Assembly: GCA_963720475.1 (NCBI GenBank)
Contig: OY970394.1
Location: 124,001 to 188,000 of the forward strand
DNA length: 64,000 bases
Origin: G963720475 sp963720475
Lineage (GTDB): Bacteria; Actinomycetota; Thermoleophilia; Solirubrobacterales; Thermoleophilaceae
Direction of reading: 5' to 3'
The notes under the pieces were generated by a model that was not told the DNA's origin, made no database searches, and worked only from the letters and a program-made list of their open reading frames with translations. Shown here piece by piece: positions 53,909 through 61,877 of this stretch (position 1 is its first letter; each line of letters starts with the position of its first letter). A program made the translations under genes and the position numbers.

Positions 53909-53960
53909 CGTTCGATGGGAACTTTTCCTCGCTATAGCGAGGAAAATGCTCCATCGAAAC
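53909..53960. repeat. Palindromic dispersed element, copy 2
   Basis: Outer arms TTCGATGG (53911-53918) and CCATCGAA (53951-53958) enclose perfect 10-bp inner arms TTTTCCTCGC (53923-53932) and GCGAGGAAAA (53937-53946) with a TATA centre. It is the reverse-orientation copy of 46076-46127. It lies between a plus-strand and a minus-strand gene that converge. Confidence 0.8.
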
Positions 53961-53983
53961 TTTCGGCCAGGGGCGCCGAAGAG

Positions 53984-54973
53984 CTACCCGCGGCCTGTGA
54001 GCGGGCGCACTAGCGACGCGATCCCGGCGCGGGCGCGGGCCGCGGCGGCGAGTGTTGCGTCCGGGCGGCCGAGGGCGATCGCAGCGGCGACGCAAGCGAC
54101 GAGCGCCGCGAGCCAGCCGAGGTTGATGCCGTGGGGCGCCGGCTTGATCACTGCGGGGCGCTCAACGGCGGGTGAGCGCTCGGGCTGACGGCGCGCGGCC
54201 GGACCGACGTCGGCGACGCGATCCGGCCGGCTGGCCGCTCTCGCCCGCCGCGCGGGCTCGGCCGCAGGCTCCCGCGGCGCCTCGCCCAAGCCGCCCGCCG
54301 CGAGCGGCTTCGCAGGATGGGCCGGCAGCGGCGCAGGATGCGGTTGCGCGAGACCGACCGGCCGCCGGGCGCGACCCGGTTCGCGACGGTCGGCGCCAAC
54401 CGGATGCGGCTTCGCCGCCGGCGGCTTCGCAGCCCGCGGCCGCGAGGGCGCGGTGAGCGGTTCGGGTCGGCGTGGCTCGTAGCGTGTCGCTCCGGTTGGC
54501 GCGCCGAGGAAGTCGAGTGGATCGCGGTAGGCGTGACGGTTGCCGGCGTCCCGCACGCCGAAGTGGAGGTGCGGCTCGGCGGACGAGCGCCGGCTGCCGC
54601 TCGTCCCGACCGACCCGATCTCGTCGCCGGCGCGCACCTCCGAGCCCGCACGCGCGGAGATCGAGTCGAGGTGGAGGTAGGCCGTCACGAAGCGCCCGTC
54701 CGCGCTCGCCACGCTCACTACTCGGCCCGAGGACCCGACCGACCCCGCGAAGCGCACTTTCCCTCCAACTGCGGCGACCACCCTCGTTCCGGAGGAGGCG
54801 GCGATGTCGACGCCGCGGTGACGGCCGCCGGCGTAGGGGCTCGGACCGTTGTCGTACCCGCGCAGAACCTCGCCGCGGACGGGCCAGCGCCAGCGCTCGA
54901 CACCGGCCGCCGCTGCCGGGAAGGCGAGCAGCGCCGAAACGACGAGGAGAGAAACGAGCGCTCGAACGGCCAC
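53984..54973 (-). CDS. Secreted M23 (LytM) family metallopeptidase with C-terminal anchor
   Basis: A 329-residue protein with signal peptide (LVSLLVVSALLAFPAAAAG). The M23 domain (~25-155) has HRGVDIAASSGTRVVAAVGG and EPHLHFGVRD with the zinc-binding His/Asp set, the pattern of peptidoglycan endopeptidases. A ~130-residue Pro/Ala/Arg-rich linker leads to a membrane helix (NLGWLAALVACVAAAIALG) and a short end. It probably cuts cell-wall crosslinks while tethered to the membrane. It is convergent with the SnoaL-like gene. Confidence 0.87.
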   Translation of the reverse strand: MAVRALVSLLVVSALLAFPAAAAGVERWRWPVRGEVLRGYDNGPSPYAGGRHRGVDIAASSGTRVVAAVGGKVRFAGSVGSSGRVVSVASADGRFVTAYLHLDSISARAGSEVRAGDEIGSVGTSGSRRSSAEPHLHFGVRDAGNRHAYRDPLDFLGAPTGATRYEPRRPEPLTAPSRPRAAKPPAAKPHPVGADRREPGRARRPVGLAQPHPAPLPAHPAKPLAAGGLGEAPREPAAEPARRARAASRPDRVADVGPAARRQPERSPAVERPAVIKPAPHGINLGWLAALVACVAAAIALGRPDATLAAAARARAGIASLVRPLTGRG

Positions 54974-55047
54974 CGCTCGAGCCTAGGCGCGGCCTCCCGC
55001 CTGCGCCAGCCGCTTTCACAGTCGCTTGGCGGCCTGTGGCTGAGTCG

Positions 55048-55875
55048 TTACTTCCGTTGTGACTGCAGCGCGCGATAGAGCGCGTTCGCGCTGCCACCGG
55101 TGAGCTCCGCCACGGCTCCAGCGGCGGGGCGCGGCTTCGCGCCCGCCTCAACGAGCGCGACCAGCTGGGCCAGGCCCGCGGGCTCGGCGCCATCCTCGGC
55201 AGCATCGGCGTCGGCCGGCCCGACGACGAGCACGACCTCGCCCTTCGGCGGCGAGTCCTCGAAGCGCGCGGCGAGTTCCGCCGCGCTGCCGCGGACGACC
55301 TCCTCGTGGACCTTGGTCAGCTCGCGGCACAGCGCGACCGGCCGTACGGAGTCGAGCTCGGCCAGCAGCGCGAGCGTCTTCGGCACGCGCCGCGGCGACT
55401 CGAATGCCACGAGCGTCCCTCCGGGAGCCGACAGGGTCGCGAGCAGTTCGCCGCGCTTTCGCGGCAGGAACCCTTCGAAGCGCCAGTGATCGGCCGGCAG
55501 GCCCGAGGCCACCAAGGCGGCAAGCGCCGCCGACGGGCCGGGCAGCACCTCGACCGCCAACCCCGCGGCAACGCACGCGTTCACGAGCACGTAGCCCGGG
55601 TCGGACACGAGCGGCATCCCGGCGTCGGACACGAGGGCGACGACCTCACCTCCCAGCATCCGCTCGACGAGCTCGGCCGCGCGCTGCTCCTCGTTGTGCT
55701 CGTGGTAGGAGACGAGCTTCGCCGCCACGCCATAGCGGTCGAGCAGCACGCGCGTGCGGCGTGTGTCCTCGCATGCGACGACGTCTGCCTCGCGCAGCGC
55801 CGCCAGGACTCGCAGCGTGATGTCCTCGAGGTTGCCGATCGGAGTCGGGCAGACGACCAGGCGGCCCGTGTTCAC
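55048..55875 (-). CDS. rsmI: 16S rRNA (cytidine(1402)-2'-O)-methyltransferase
   Basis: A 275-residue tetrapyrrole-methylase-fold enzyme. It has VCPTPIGNLEDITLRVLAAL, VACEDTRRTRVLLDRYGV, VALVSDAGMPLVSDPGY and PGPSAALAALVASGLP, all RsmI hallmarks. It methylates 2'-OH of C1402 in 16S rRNA. The start overlaps the ROK kinase stop by 4 nt. Confidence 0.95.
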   Translation of the reverse strand: MNTGRLVVCPTPIGNLEDITLRVLAALREADVVACEDTRRTRVLLDRYGVAAKLVSYHEHNEEQRAAELVERMLGGEVVALVSDAGMPLVSDPGYVLVNACVAAGLAVEVLPGPSAALAALVASGLPADHWRFEGFLPRKRGELLATLSAPGGTLVAFESPRRVPKTLALLAELDSVRPVALCRELTKVHEEVVRGSAAELAARFEDSPPKGEVVLVVGPADADAAEDGAEPAGLAQLVALVEAGAKPRPAAGAVAELTGGSANALYRALQSQRK

Positions 55876-56864
55876 GCCGGCTCCCCCCCTTCGTCCATCC
55901 CGTTGAGGGCGAGTACGGCGGCGCCGATCATCCCCGCCTCCTCGCCGAAGTGCGCCTGCTCGATCCGCACGGCCTCGAAGCTCGCCGGCAGCGCGCGCGC
56001 AGCCGCCTCCTCGCGCGCGGGGCCGAGCACCAACTCCCCCGCTCCGAGCACCCCACCGCCGACGATCACGACCTCCGGGTTGAGCACGTTGACCACGCTT
56101 GCGATCCCGACACCGAGATGGCGCCCGGCGCGTTCGAGGACGCCGCGCGCCGCTTCGTCACCGTCGTGGGCGAGCTCGGTTACGAGCGCTCCCGTGATCT
56201 CGCGGCCGCGGGACAGCGCCTTCCCGAGCTCCGAGCCGGGGTCGCTGCGGGCGACGATCTCCCCATCGCGCGCGATCGCGCTCCCGGACACGAAAGCCTC
56301 GAGGCAGCCGCGGTTGGAGCAGTCGTCGGCGTGCTCGGGGCCGTCGAGATCCACGGTCATGTGCCCGATCTCGCCGGCCGCCCCGCGGGCGCCGCGATAG
56401 ACCTCCCCCGCGAGCACCAACCCGCCACCGATCCCGGTCCCGAGCGTGAGCATCACGACATCATTCGCGCCGCGCCCCGCTCCGTGACGCTGCTCGGCGA
56501 GCACCGCGGCGTTCGTGTCGTTGTCGACGAAAACCGGCAACGCGAGCCGCTCGGACATCAGGTCGCGGAACGGCACGTCGTCCAAGGGCAGGTGGACCGA
56601 AGTCACCGAGGCGCCGGTCGCGTAGTCCACCAGCGACGGGATCCCGAACCCCACCGCCTCGACGTCGGGTGCCGCCGCCCGTGCCTCTTCGACGGCCTCG
56701 ACCATGATGTCGAGCACTTCGGCGCGGTCCGCGCCGCGCCACAGCCGGTGCACCCGATTGTGGACGGTCAGGTCGCGGGCGACGACGCCGCCGAGCAGCT
56801 TCGTACCGCCCGCGTCCACGCCGATGACCCGTCTGGATTCGTCACGCTGCGGCGGCTCCGGCAT
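55872..56864 (-). CDS. ROK family sugar kinase
   Basis: A 330-residue protein from the ATG at 56864. VIGVDAGGTKLLGGVV (ATP phosphate loop), DNDTNAAVLAEQRHGAG (catalytic Asp region), MLTLGTGIGGGLVLAGEVY, GEIGHMTVDLDG and CSNRGCLEAFVSGSAI follow in the usual order. The zinc-binding CxCGxxGCxE signature is reduced to DDCSNRGCLE, so it may lack a full zinc site. It is a glucokinase- or ROK-type N-acylhexosamine kinase. Overlap with rsmI suggests co-transcription. Divergent from the LCP gene. Confidence 0.87.
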   Translation of the reverse strand: MPEPPQRDESRRVIGVDAGGTKLLGGVVARDLTVHNRVHRLWRGADRAEVLDIMVEAVEEARAAAPDVEAVGFGIPSLVDYATGASVTSVHLPLDDVPFRDLMSERLALPVFVDNDTNAAVLAEQRHGAGRGANDVVMLTLGTGIGGGLVLAGEVYRGARGAAGEIGHMTVDLDGPEHADDCSNRGCLEAFVSGSAIARDGEIVARSDPGSELGKALSRGREITGALVTELAHDGDEAARGVLERAGRHLGVGIASVVNVLNPEVVIVGGGVLGAGELVLGPAREEAAARALPASFEAVRIEQAHFGEEAGMIGAAVLALNGMDEGGEPA

Positions 56865-56887
56865 CCCGGGACGATATACAGCCCCGA
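56865..56887. promoter_or_regulatory. Short bidirectional promoter between the ROK kinase and LCP genes
   Basis: Only 23 bp separate the two start codons. On the minus strand TATCGT (plus 56871-56876) ends 6 nt before the ROK ATG. On the plus strand TATACA (56875-56880) ends 7 nt before the LCP ATG. The two -10 boxes overlap, so RNA polymerase can serve only one at a time and both mRNAs would be leaderless. Confidence 0.5.
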
Positions 56888-58108
56888 ATGGCCCCCGACG
56901 AGCGCGACAAGGGCGACGACCGTCCATACCGGATCTACCGCGCGGGCGAGGACGAGCCGCGTGAGAGCAAGCGGCGCGAGCGTGAGCAGTCGCGCGAGCG
57001 CGACCGGGCTCGCGACGCCGACCCGCCTGCCGGACGCCCCGACCCGGGCGAGGGCGCCGGTGAGCGCGAGAGCGAGGGCGACCCCGGCTACCAGGTCTAC
57101 CGCTCGCGCAAGGGTCCGGTCGGCCGCCTGCGGCCGCGCAACCAGGCCGACCAGATGCGCGAGCTCGCGCGCGGGATCCGGCGGCGCGGCAAGGGCGACG
57201 ATCCCGACAAGCCGAAGAAGCGCTGGAGCGCCGGCCGCGTGCTCAAGTGGGTGGCAATCGCCGTCGCCGCGTGGATCGGGCTCTCCGTCGTGCTCTTCTT
57301 CGTCAGCGCGCAGTTCACCGAGGGCGTCGGCGACAAGGCGGAGGACGCCCTCTCGCCCGGCGGCTCGCTGCTGACCGGCTCGACGATCCTCGTGATCGGG
57401 TCCGACGAGCGTGCCGGGGTGGCCGGCTCGCGGGCCGACAGCATCATGCTGCTGCGGACCAGCTTCGGCAGCGTGCGCCGGCTCTCGATCCTGCGCGACT
57501 CGCTCGCCGAGATCCCCGGCCACGACACCCAGAAGATCAACGCCGCCTACGCGCTCGGCGGCACCGCGCTGATGATCGAGACGGTCGAGAAGTTCATGGG
57601 CAACGGACTGAAGGTCAACCACGTGATCGAGGTGAACTTCAAGAACTTCCCCGAGTTCATCGACGCGCTCGGCGGCATCGACATCAAGCTCGAGAACTGC
57701 GTCCGCTCGAACGGGTTCGCGGGCACCGTGATCAGCCTCAAGAAGGGCGAGCACCACCTCTCGGGCTACAAGGCGCTCAAGTTCTCGCGCGTGCGCCACA
57801 ACGAGTGCGACCCGTCCGAGGACGACAAGGACCGCGCGCGCCGGCAGCAGCTCGTGTTCTCGGGGATCCGCGACCAGGCACTCTCACCGTCGACGTTCTT
57901 CCGCCTGCCGTGGGTCAGCTGGCAGGCTCCGCGCGCGATCCGCTCGGACCTCAAGGGCCCCGGCCTGGCGGCGCTCTTCAGCGACCTGATGACGGGCGGC
58001 TCGGGCAAGACGCGCGTGCTGAAGCCCTCGGCCGCAGGGCCGCTCGGCAGCCTGGTCGTCTCCGAGGAGGAGAAGGCGAAGGCCGTCGACGAGCTGCTCG
58101 GGCGCTAG
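56888..58108 (+). CDS. LytR-CpsA-Psr (LCP) family cell-wall glycopolymer ligase
   Basis: A 406-residue protein. A ~112-residue charged cytoplasmic region (KRREREQSRERDRARDADPP) precedes one membrane helix (VLKWVAIAVAAWIGLSVVLFFV). The extracellular LCP domain has ILVIGSDERAGVAGSRADSI, LSILRDSLAEIPGHDTQKIN (conserved Arg), GGIDIKLENC and ALKFSRVRHNECD. LCP enzymes attach polyprenyl-linked polymers such as arabinogalactan or teichoic acids to peptidoglycan. The long basic and acidic N-terminus is unusual. Confidence 0.9.
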   Translation: MAPDERDKGDDRPYRIYRAGEDEPRESKRREREQSRERDRARDADPPAGRPDPGEGAGERESEGDPGYQVYRSRKGPVGRLRPRNQADQMRELARGIRRRGKGDDPDKPKKRWSAGRVLKWVAIAVAAWIGLSVVLFFVSAQFTEGVGDKAEDALSPGGSLLTGSTILVIGSDERAGVAGSRADSIMLLRTSFGSVRRLSILRDSLAEIPGHDTQKINAAYALGGTALMIETVEKFMGNGLKVNHVIEVNFKNFPEFIDALGGIDIKLENCVRSNGFAGTVISLKKGEHHLSGYKALKFSRVRHNECDPSEDDKDRARRQQLVFSGIRDQALSPSTFFRLPWVSWQAPRAIRSDLKGPGLAALFSDLMTGGSGKTRVLKPSAAGPLGSLVVSEEEKAKAVDELLGR

Positions 58109-58111
58109 CGG

Positions 58112-58471
58112 CTAGCCGTCCGAGCCGGACTTCGCGCTCTTCGCCGGCTCCTTCTTCGACGGCGAGGAGGAGTTGGAGGACGACGACGAGCCCGAGTCGG
58201 ACGAGCCGGACTCGGAGGAGCCGGACGAGTCGGAGGAGCCGGACTCGGACGAGCCCGAAGACTCGGACGATCCCGACGACCCTCCCACGCTCTTCTTCTT
58301 GCCGTAGTCGGTCGTGTAGAAGCCGGATCCCTTGAAGTGGACCGCGACGGGGTGGAAGACGCGCTGCACCGGCGCGCCGCACTGCTCGCACTCGGTCAGC
58401 GGATCGTCGCTCATGCTCTGGAGCGTCTCGAACGTGTGGCCCTTCTCGCAGCGGTACTCGTAGGTCGGCAT
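58112..58471 (-). CDS. FmdB family zinc-ribbon protein with serine-rich tail
   Basis: A 119-residue protein. It has MPTYEYRCEKGHTFETLQSM and CEQCGAPVQRVF (four-Cys-type FmdB zinc ribbon, here one Cys in the first part and two in the second), then FYTTDYGKKK. The tail (~65-119) is almost only Ser, Gly and Glu/Asp in short repeats (SSGSSESSGSS). The ribbon is a putative regulatory module; the tail is disordered. The Ser-rich DNA is repetitive and could slip. Confidence 0.85.
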   Translation of the reverse strand: MPTYEYRCEKGHTFETLQSMSDDPLTECEQCGAPVQRVFHPVAVHFKGSGFYTTDYGKKKSVGGSSGSSESSGSSESGSSDSSGSSESGSSDSGSSSSSNSSSPSKKEPAKSAKSGSDG

Positions 58472-58509
58472 CGCAACGAAGTATCCCAGGGGGCCTCTAG
58501 GGTGTCGGG

Positions 58510-59871
58510 ATGGCGAGGGAAGCCGACGAAACCGTCACGATGGACACGATCGTCGCGCTCTGCAAGCGGCGCGGGTTCATCTTCCAGTCGTCGGAGATCT
58601 ACGGCGGGATCGCCTCGACCTACGACTACGGCCACTACGGCGTCCTGCTGAAGCAGAACGTCAAGGGCGAGTGGTGGCGCTCGATGGTCCAGGAGCGCGA
58701 CGACATCGTCGCGATCGATGCCGCGATCATCATGCACCCGCGCGTGTGGGAGGCGTCGGGCCACGTCGGCGGGTTCAGCGACCCGCTCGTCCAGTGCCTC
58801 GGCGAGTGCAAGCGACGCTGGCGCGAGGACCATCTGCGCGAGGAGCAGGGTGATGACGCCGAGCTTCGCTGCCCGGAGTGCGGCGGCGAGCTGTCCGAGC
58901 CGCGCCAGTTCAACCTGATGTTCGAGACCCACATGGGTCCCGTCGCGGATGAGGGGTCGAAGGTCTACCTGCGCCCGGAGACCGCGCAGGGGATCTTCGT
59001 CAACTTCAAGAACGTGCTCCAGTTCGCGCGCAAGAAGCCGCCGTTCGGCATCGCGCAGGTGGGGAAGTCGTTCCGCAACGAGATCACCCCCGGCAACTTC
59101 ATCTTCCGCACGCGCGAGTTCGAGCAGATGGAGATGGAGTTCTTCGTCCCGCCGGACGACGCCCAGAAATGGCACGAGTACTGGCTCGAGGCGCGGCTCG
59201 ACTGGTACACCGAGCTCGGCATCCGTCCCGATCAGCTGCGCCTTCGCGCCCACGACGCCGATGAGCTTTCGCACTACTCGAGCGGCACCTCGGACGTCGA
59301 GTACCTCTTCCCGATCGGCTGGTCCGAGCTCGAGGGGATCGCGAACCGCGGCGACTTCGACCTGCGCGCGCACGCGGAGGCCTCTGGCGAGAAGCTCGAG
59401 TTCGTCGACTCGGGCAGCGGGGAGCGCTTCGTCCCGCACGTGATCGAGCCCGCCGCCGGTGCCGACCGCGCGGCGCTGGCGTTCCTCGTGGACGCGTACG
59501 ACGAGGACACCCAGGAGGACCGCGACCGGGTCGTGCTGCGCTTCCATCCGCGGCTCGCGCCGGTCAAGGTCGCCGTCCTGCCGCTCGTCAACAAGGACGG
59601 CCAGCCCGAGATCGCGCGCAAGCTCTACGAGGAACTGCGCGAGCTGATGACGGCGGAGTTCGACACCGGCGGCTCGATCGGCAAGCGCTACCGCCGCCAG
59701 GACGAGATCGGCACGCCGTGGGGCGTGACGATCGACCACCAGACGCTCGAGGACGAGACGGTCACGCTGCGCGATCGCGACTCGCTGACGCAGGAGCGCG
59801 TGCCGATCGCGGGGGTGGCGGATCTGCTGGCCGTGAAGCTCGCCGAACCGTGGGGGACGCCGAAGTCGTGA
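58510..59871 (+). CDS. glyS: Glycyl-tRNA synthetase (class II, single-chain)
   Basis: A 453-residue homodimeric GlyRS. FQSSEIYGGIASTYDYGHYG, DAAIIMHPRVWEASGHVGGFSDP, the class II motifs (TAQGIFVNFKN; GKSFRNEITPGNFIFRTREF), and LRCPECGGEL (metal site). The C-terminal anticodon-binding domain has VAVLPLVNKDGQPEIARKLY. A TAGGGT box ends 6 nt before the ATG. It overlaps the alpha/beta hydrolase gene by 4 nt. Confidence 0.95.
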   Translation: MAREADETVTMDTIVALCKRRGFIFQSSEIYGGIASTYDYGHYGVLLKQNVKGEWWRSMVQERDDIVAIDAAIIMHPRVWEASGHVGGFSDPLVQCLGECKRRWREDHLREEQGDDAELRCPECGGELSEPRQFNLMFETHMGPVADEGSKVYLRPETAQGIFVNFKNVLQFARKKPPFGIAQVGKSFRNEITPGNFIFRTREFEQMEMEFFVPPDDAQKWHEYWLEARLDWYTELGIRPDQLRLRAHDADELSHYSSGTSDVEYLFPIGWSELEGIANRGDFDLRAHAEASGEKLEFVDSGSGERFVPHVIEPAAGADRAALAFLVDAYDEDTQEDRDRVVLRFHPRLAPVKVAVLPLVNKDGQPEIARKLYEELRELMTAEFDTGGSIGKRYRRQDEIGTPWGVTIDHQTLEDETVTLRDRDSLTQERVPIAGVADLLAVKLAEPWGTPKS

Positions 59872-60728
59872 CCGAGCCCCTGTTCGAATACCGGCTGGAG
59901 CTCGGCGGCTTCGACACGCGCGCGCTCGAGATCGAGGGCGAAGGCCCGCGTTTCATCCTCTTCCACGGGTTCTCCGACTCGGCCGATTGCTGGCGACTAG
60001 TGATGGACGGCCTCGCGCGTGCCGGCCGCGCTGCCGTGGCGCTCGACCTGCCGGGCTTCGCGACCGCGGCGGACCTCGACCGCCACGACCTCGTGCTTCC
60101 CCAGCTCGAGCGCTTCGCCGCCGCCAGCGTGGAGCACTTCGCGCAGGGCGATGAGGTGATCGTCGCCGGCAACTCGCTCGGCGGCTGCACCGCGATGCTC
60201 GTGGCCGAGCGGCCCGGCCTGCCGCTCGCCGGCATCGTCCCGGTCGCCCCCGCAGGTCTCGACATGGCCCGCTGGATCAACTACCTCGAGCGCGACCCGC
60301 TGCTCCGGCCGCTGCTGTCGAGCCCGATCCCGATCCCAACGGCGGCGGTCCGCGCCGTCGTCGGCGAGGCGTACCGCCGGCTCGCGTTCGCCAACCGCGA
60401 TGCGGCGACCGACGACGTCGTCCGCTCGTTCACCAACCACTTCCCCGACCAGACGGCGGCGCTGCGCTACATCAACGTCGCGCGGCGGCTGCCGCGCGAG
60501 CTGCGCGACCCCTTCCGCCTCGAGCGGATCACCTGCCCCGTCCTGCTGGTGTGGGGACGCAAGGACGTGATGGTCTTCCCCACCGGCGCCGACCGCGTCG
60601 TGCAGACCGTCCCGGACAGCGAGCTGGTCGTCTTCGAGGACTGCGGGCACTGCCCCCAGGTCGAGGAGCCGCACCGCCTGACCGAGCTGCTTCTAGAATT
60701 CCCGCAGAGCCTCGCGCGCGCCGCCTAG
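59868..60728 (+). CDS. Alpha/beta hydrolase
   Basis: A 286-residue hydrolase from the GTG overlapping the glyS stop (GTGA). RFILFHGFSDSADCW (oxyanion region), VIVAGNSLGGCTAML (Ser nucleophile in GNSLGG), LLVWGRKDVMVF (acid) and DCGHCPQVEEP (His). It begins the lipid-flavoured run that continues with the PhaC-like, R2-SCP2 and P450 genes, spaced 12-24 bp. Likely an esterase or lipase; the substrate is unknown. Confidence 0.85.
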   Translation: MTEPLFEYRLELGGFDTRALEIEGEGPRFILFHGFSDSADCWRLVMDGLARAGRAAVALDLPGFATAADLDRHDLVLPQLERFAAASVEHFAQGDEVIVAGNSLGGCTAMLVAERPGLPLAGIVPVAPAGLDMARWINYLERDPLLRPLLSSPIPIPTAAVRAVVGEAYRRLAFANRDAATDDVVRSFTNHFPDQTAALRYINVARRLPRELRDPFRLERITCPVLLVWGRKDVMVFPTGADRVVQTVPDSELVVFEDCGHCPQVEEPHRLTELLLEFPQSLARAA

Positions 60729-60752
60729 GGCGCGCCGCGGCAGGGCAGACAG

Positions 60753-61862
60753 ATGAGGTTCCTCCCCAACTCAGCCGACGAGCTCATCGACTCCGCGGCG
60801 AACGCGTTCGACATGTTCGTCGGCGGCGGCGTCGCCGATCTCACGCGCACCCCATCGTCGATCATCGAGGAGTCGGCGCAGTGCACGGTCCGCCGCTACC
60901 GGCCTCCGGCGCGCCACCGCGCCGACCGTGCGCCCGTGCTGCTCGTCCCGCCGCTCGCGGCGCCCGCCTCCTGCTTCGACCTGCGCCGCGGCTGCAGCAT
61001 GGTCGACCACCTGATCCAGCGCGGCCATCCGACCTACCTCGTCGACTACGGGCCGATCGCCTTCTCGGACCGCGAGCTCGGCCTCGAGCACTGGGTCGAG
61101 GAGGTGATCCCGCGGGCGATCACGATCGCTTCGCGCGACTCCGGCGGCGCGCTCGTGAACCCGATCGGGTGGTGCCTCGGAGGGATCATGACCCTGCTCG
61201 CCGCCGCGGGCGACCCGAAGCTGCCGATGCGCTCGATCGTGCTCGTGGCAAGCCCGTTCGACTTCACCAAGGTGAGGATGGCGGCCCCCGTCCGCCGGCT
61301 CGCGAAGCTCACCGGCGGCGCGCTGATCACCGGCGTCTACCGCACGCTCGGCGGCGCCCCCGCTCCGCTCGTCAGCCTCGGCTTCCGCGCGACCGGGCTG
61401 CAGCGCTACCTGACGAAGCCGCTCTTCCTGCTCGAGCACCTCGACAACCGCGAGACGCTCGCCCACACCGAGGCTGTGGACGACTACATGGCGCATATGT
61501 TCGCCTACCCGGGGCGCACCTTCGGCCAGCTGTACCACCAGTTCTTCATCGTCAACGAGCTCGCCGAGGGGAAGATCGAGCTCGACCACCGGACGCTGTC
61601 GCTCGCCGACGTGAAGCAGCCGGTCCTGGTGGTCGCCGGCGAGGCTGACGTACTCGCGCCGAAGGAGGCGGTCGAGGCGGTGACCCACCTGCTGCCGAAC
61701 GCGGCGAAGGTTCGCTACGAGACCGCCCCCGGCGGCCATCTCGGCGTTCTCACCGGCCGCTCGGCGGTGCGCTCGACGTGGTCCTCGATCGACGGCTTCC
61801 TCGACGCGCAGGCGCCGACGCCCAGTGTGACCAAGCGCACACAGGCGACCGCGGCCGCCTGA
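60753..61862 (+). CDS. PHA synthase-like alpha/beta hydrolase with Cys nucleophile
   Basis: A 369-residue protein. PVLLVPPLAAPASCFDLRRG and YLVDYGPIAFSDRELGLEHW are typical of the PhaC/class III PHA synthase group. The nucleophile motif is GWCLGG (Cys141) instead of GxSxG, as in true PHA synthases; VVAGEADVLAPKEAVE carries the acid and APGGHLGVL the His. There is no PhaE or PhaR partner nearby and no phaA or phaB. It may be a polymer synthase or an acyltransferase acting on hydroxyacyl-CoA (inference). Confidence 0.82.
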   Translation: MRFLPNSADELIDSAANAFDMFVGGGVADLTRTPSSIIEESAQCTVRRYRPPARHRADRAPVLLVPPLAAPASCFDLRRGCSMVDHLIQRGHPTYLVDYGPIAFSDRELGLEHWVEEVIPRAITIASRDSGGALVNPIGWCLGGIMTLLAAAGDPKLPMRSIVLVASPFDFTKVRMAAPVRRLAKLTGGALITGVYRTLGGAPAPLVSLGFRATGLQRYLTKPLFLLEHLDNRETLAHTEAVDDYMAHMFAYPGRTFGQLYHQFFIVNELAEGKIELDHRTLSLADVKQPVLVVAGEADVLAPKEAVEAVTHLLPNAAKVRYETAPGGHLGVLTGRSAVRSTWSSIDGFLDAQAPTPSVTKRTQATAAA

Positions 61863-61877
61863 AGTACCCTGACTGCG

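Noticed and set aside
58112..58300. Short repeats in the FmdB tail that resemble a repeat array.
   Set aside because: They are Ser/Gly/Glu codon repeats inside a coding frame with irregular spacing; no CRISPR spacers or cas genes are present.
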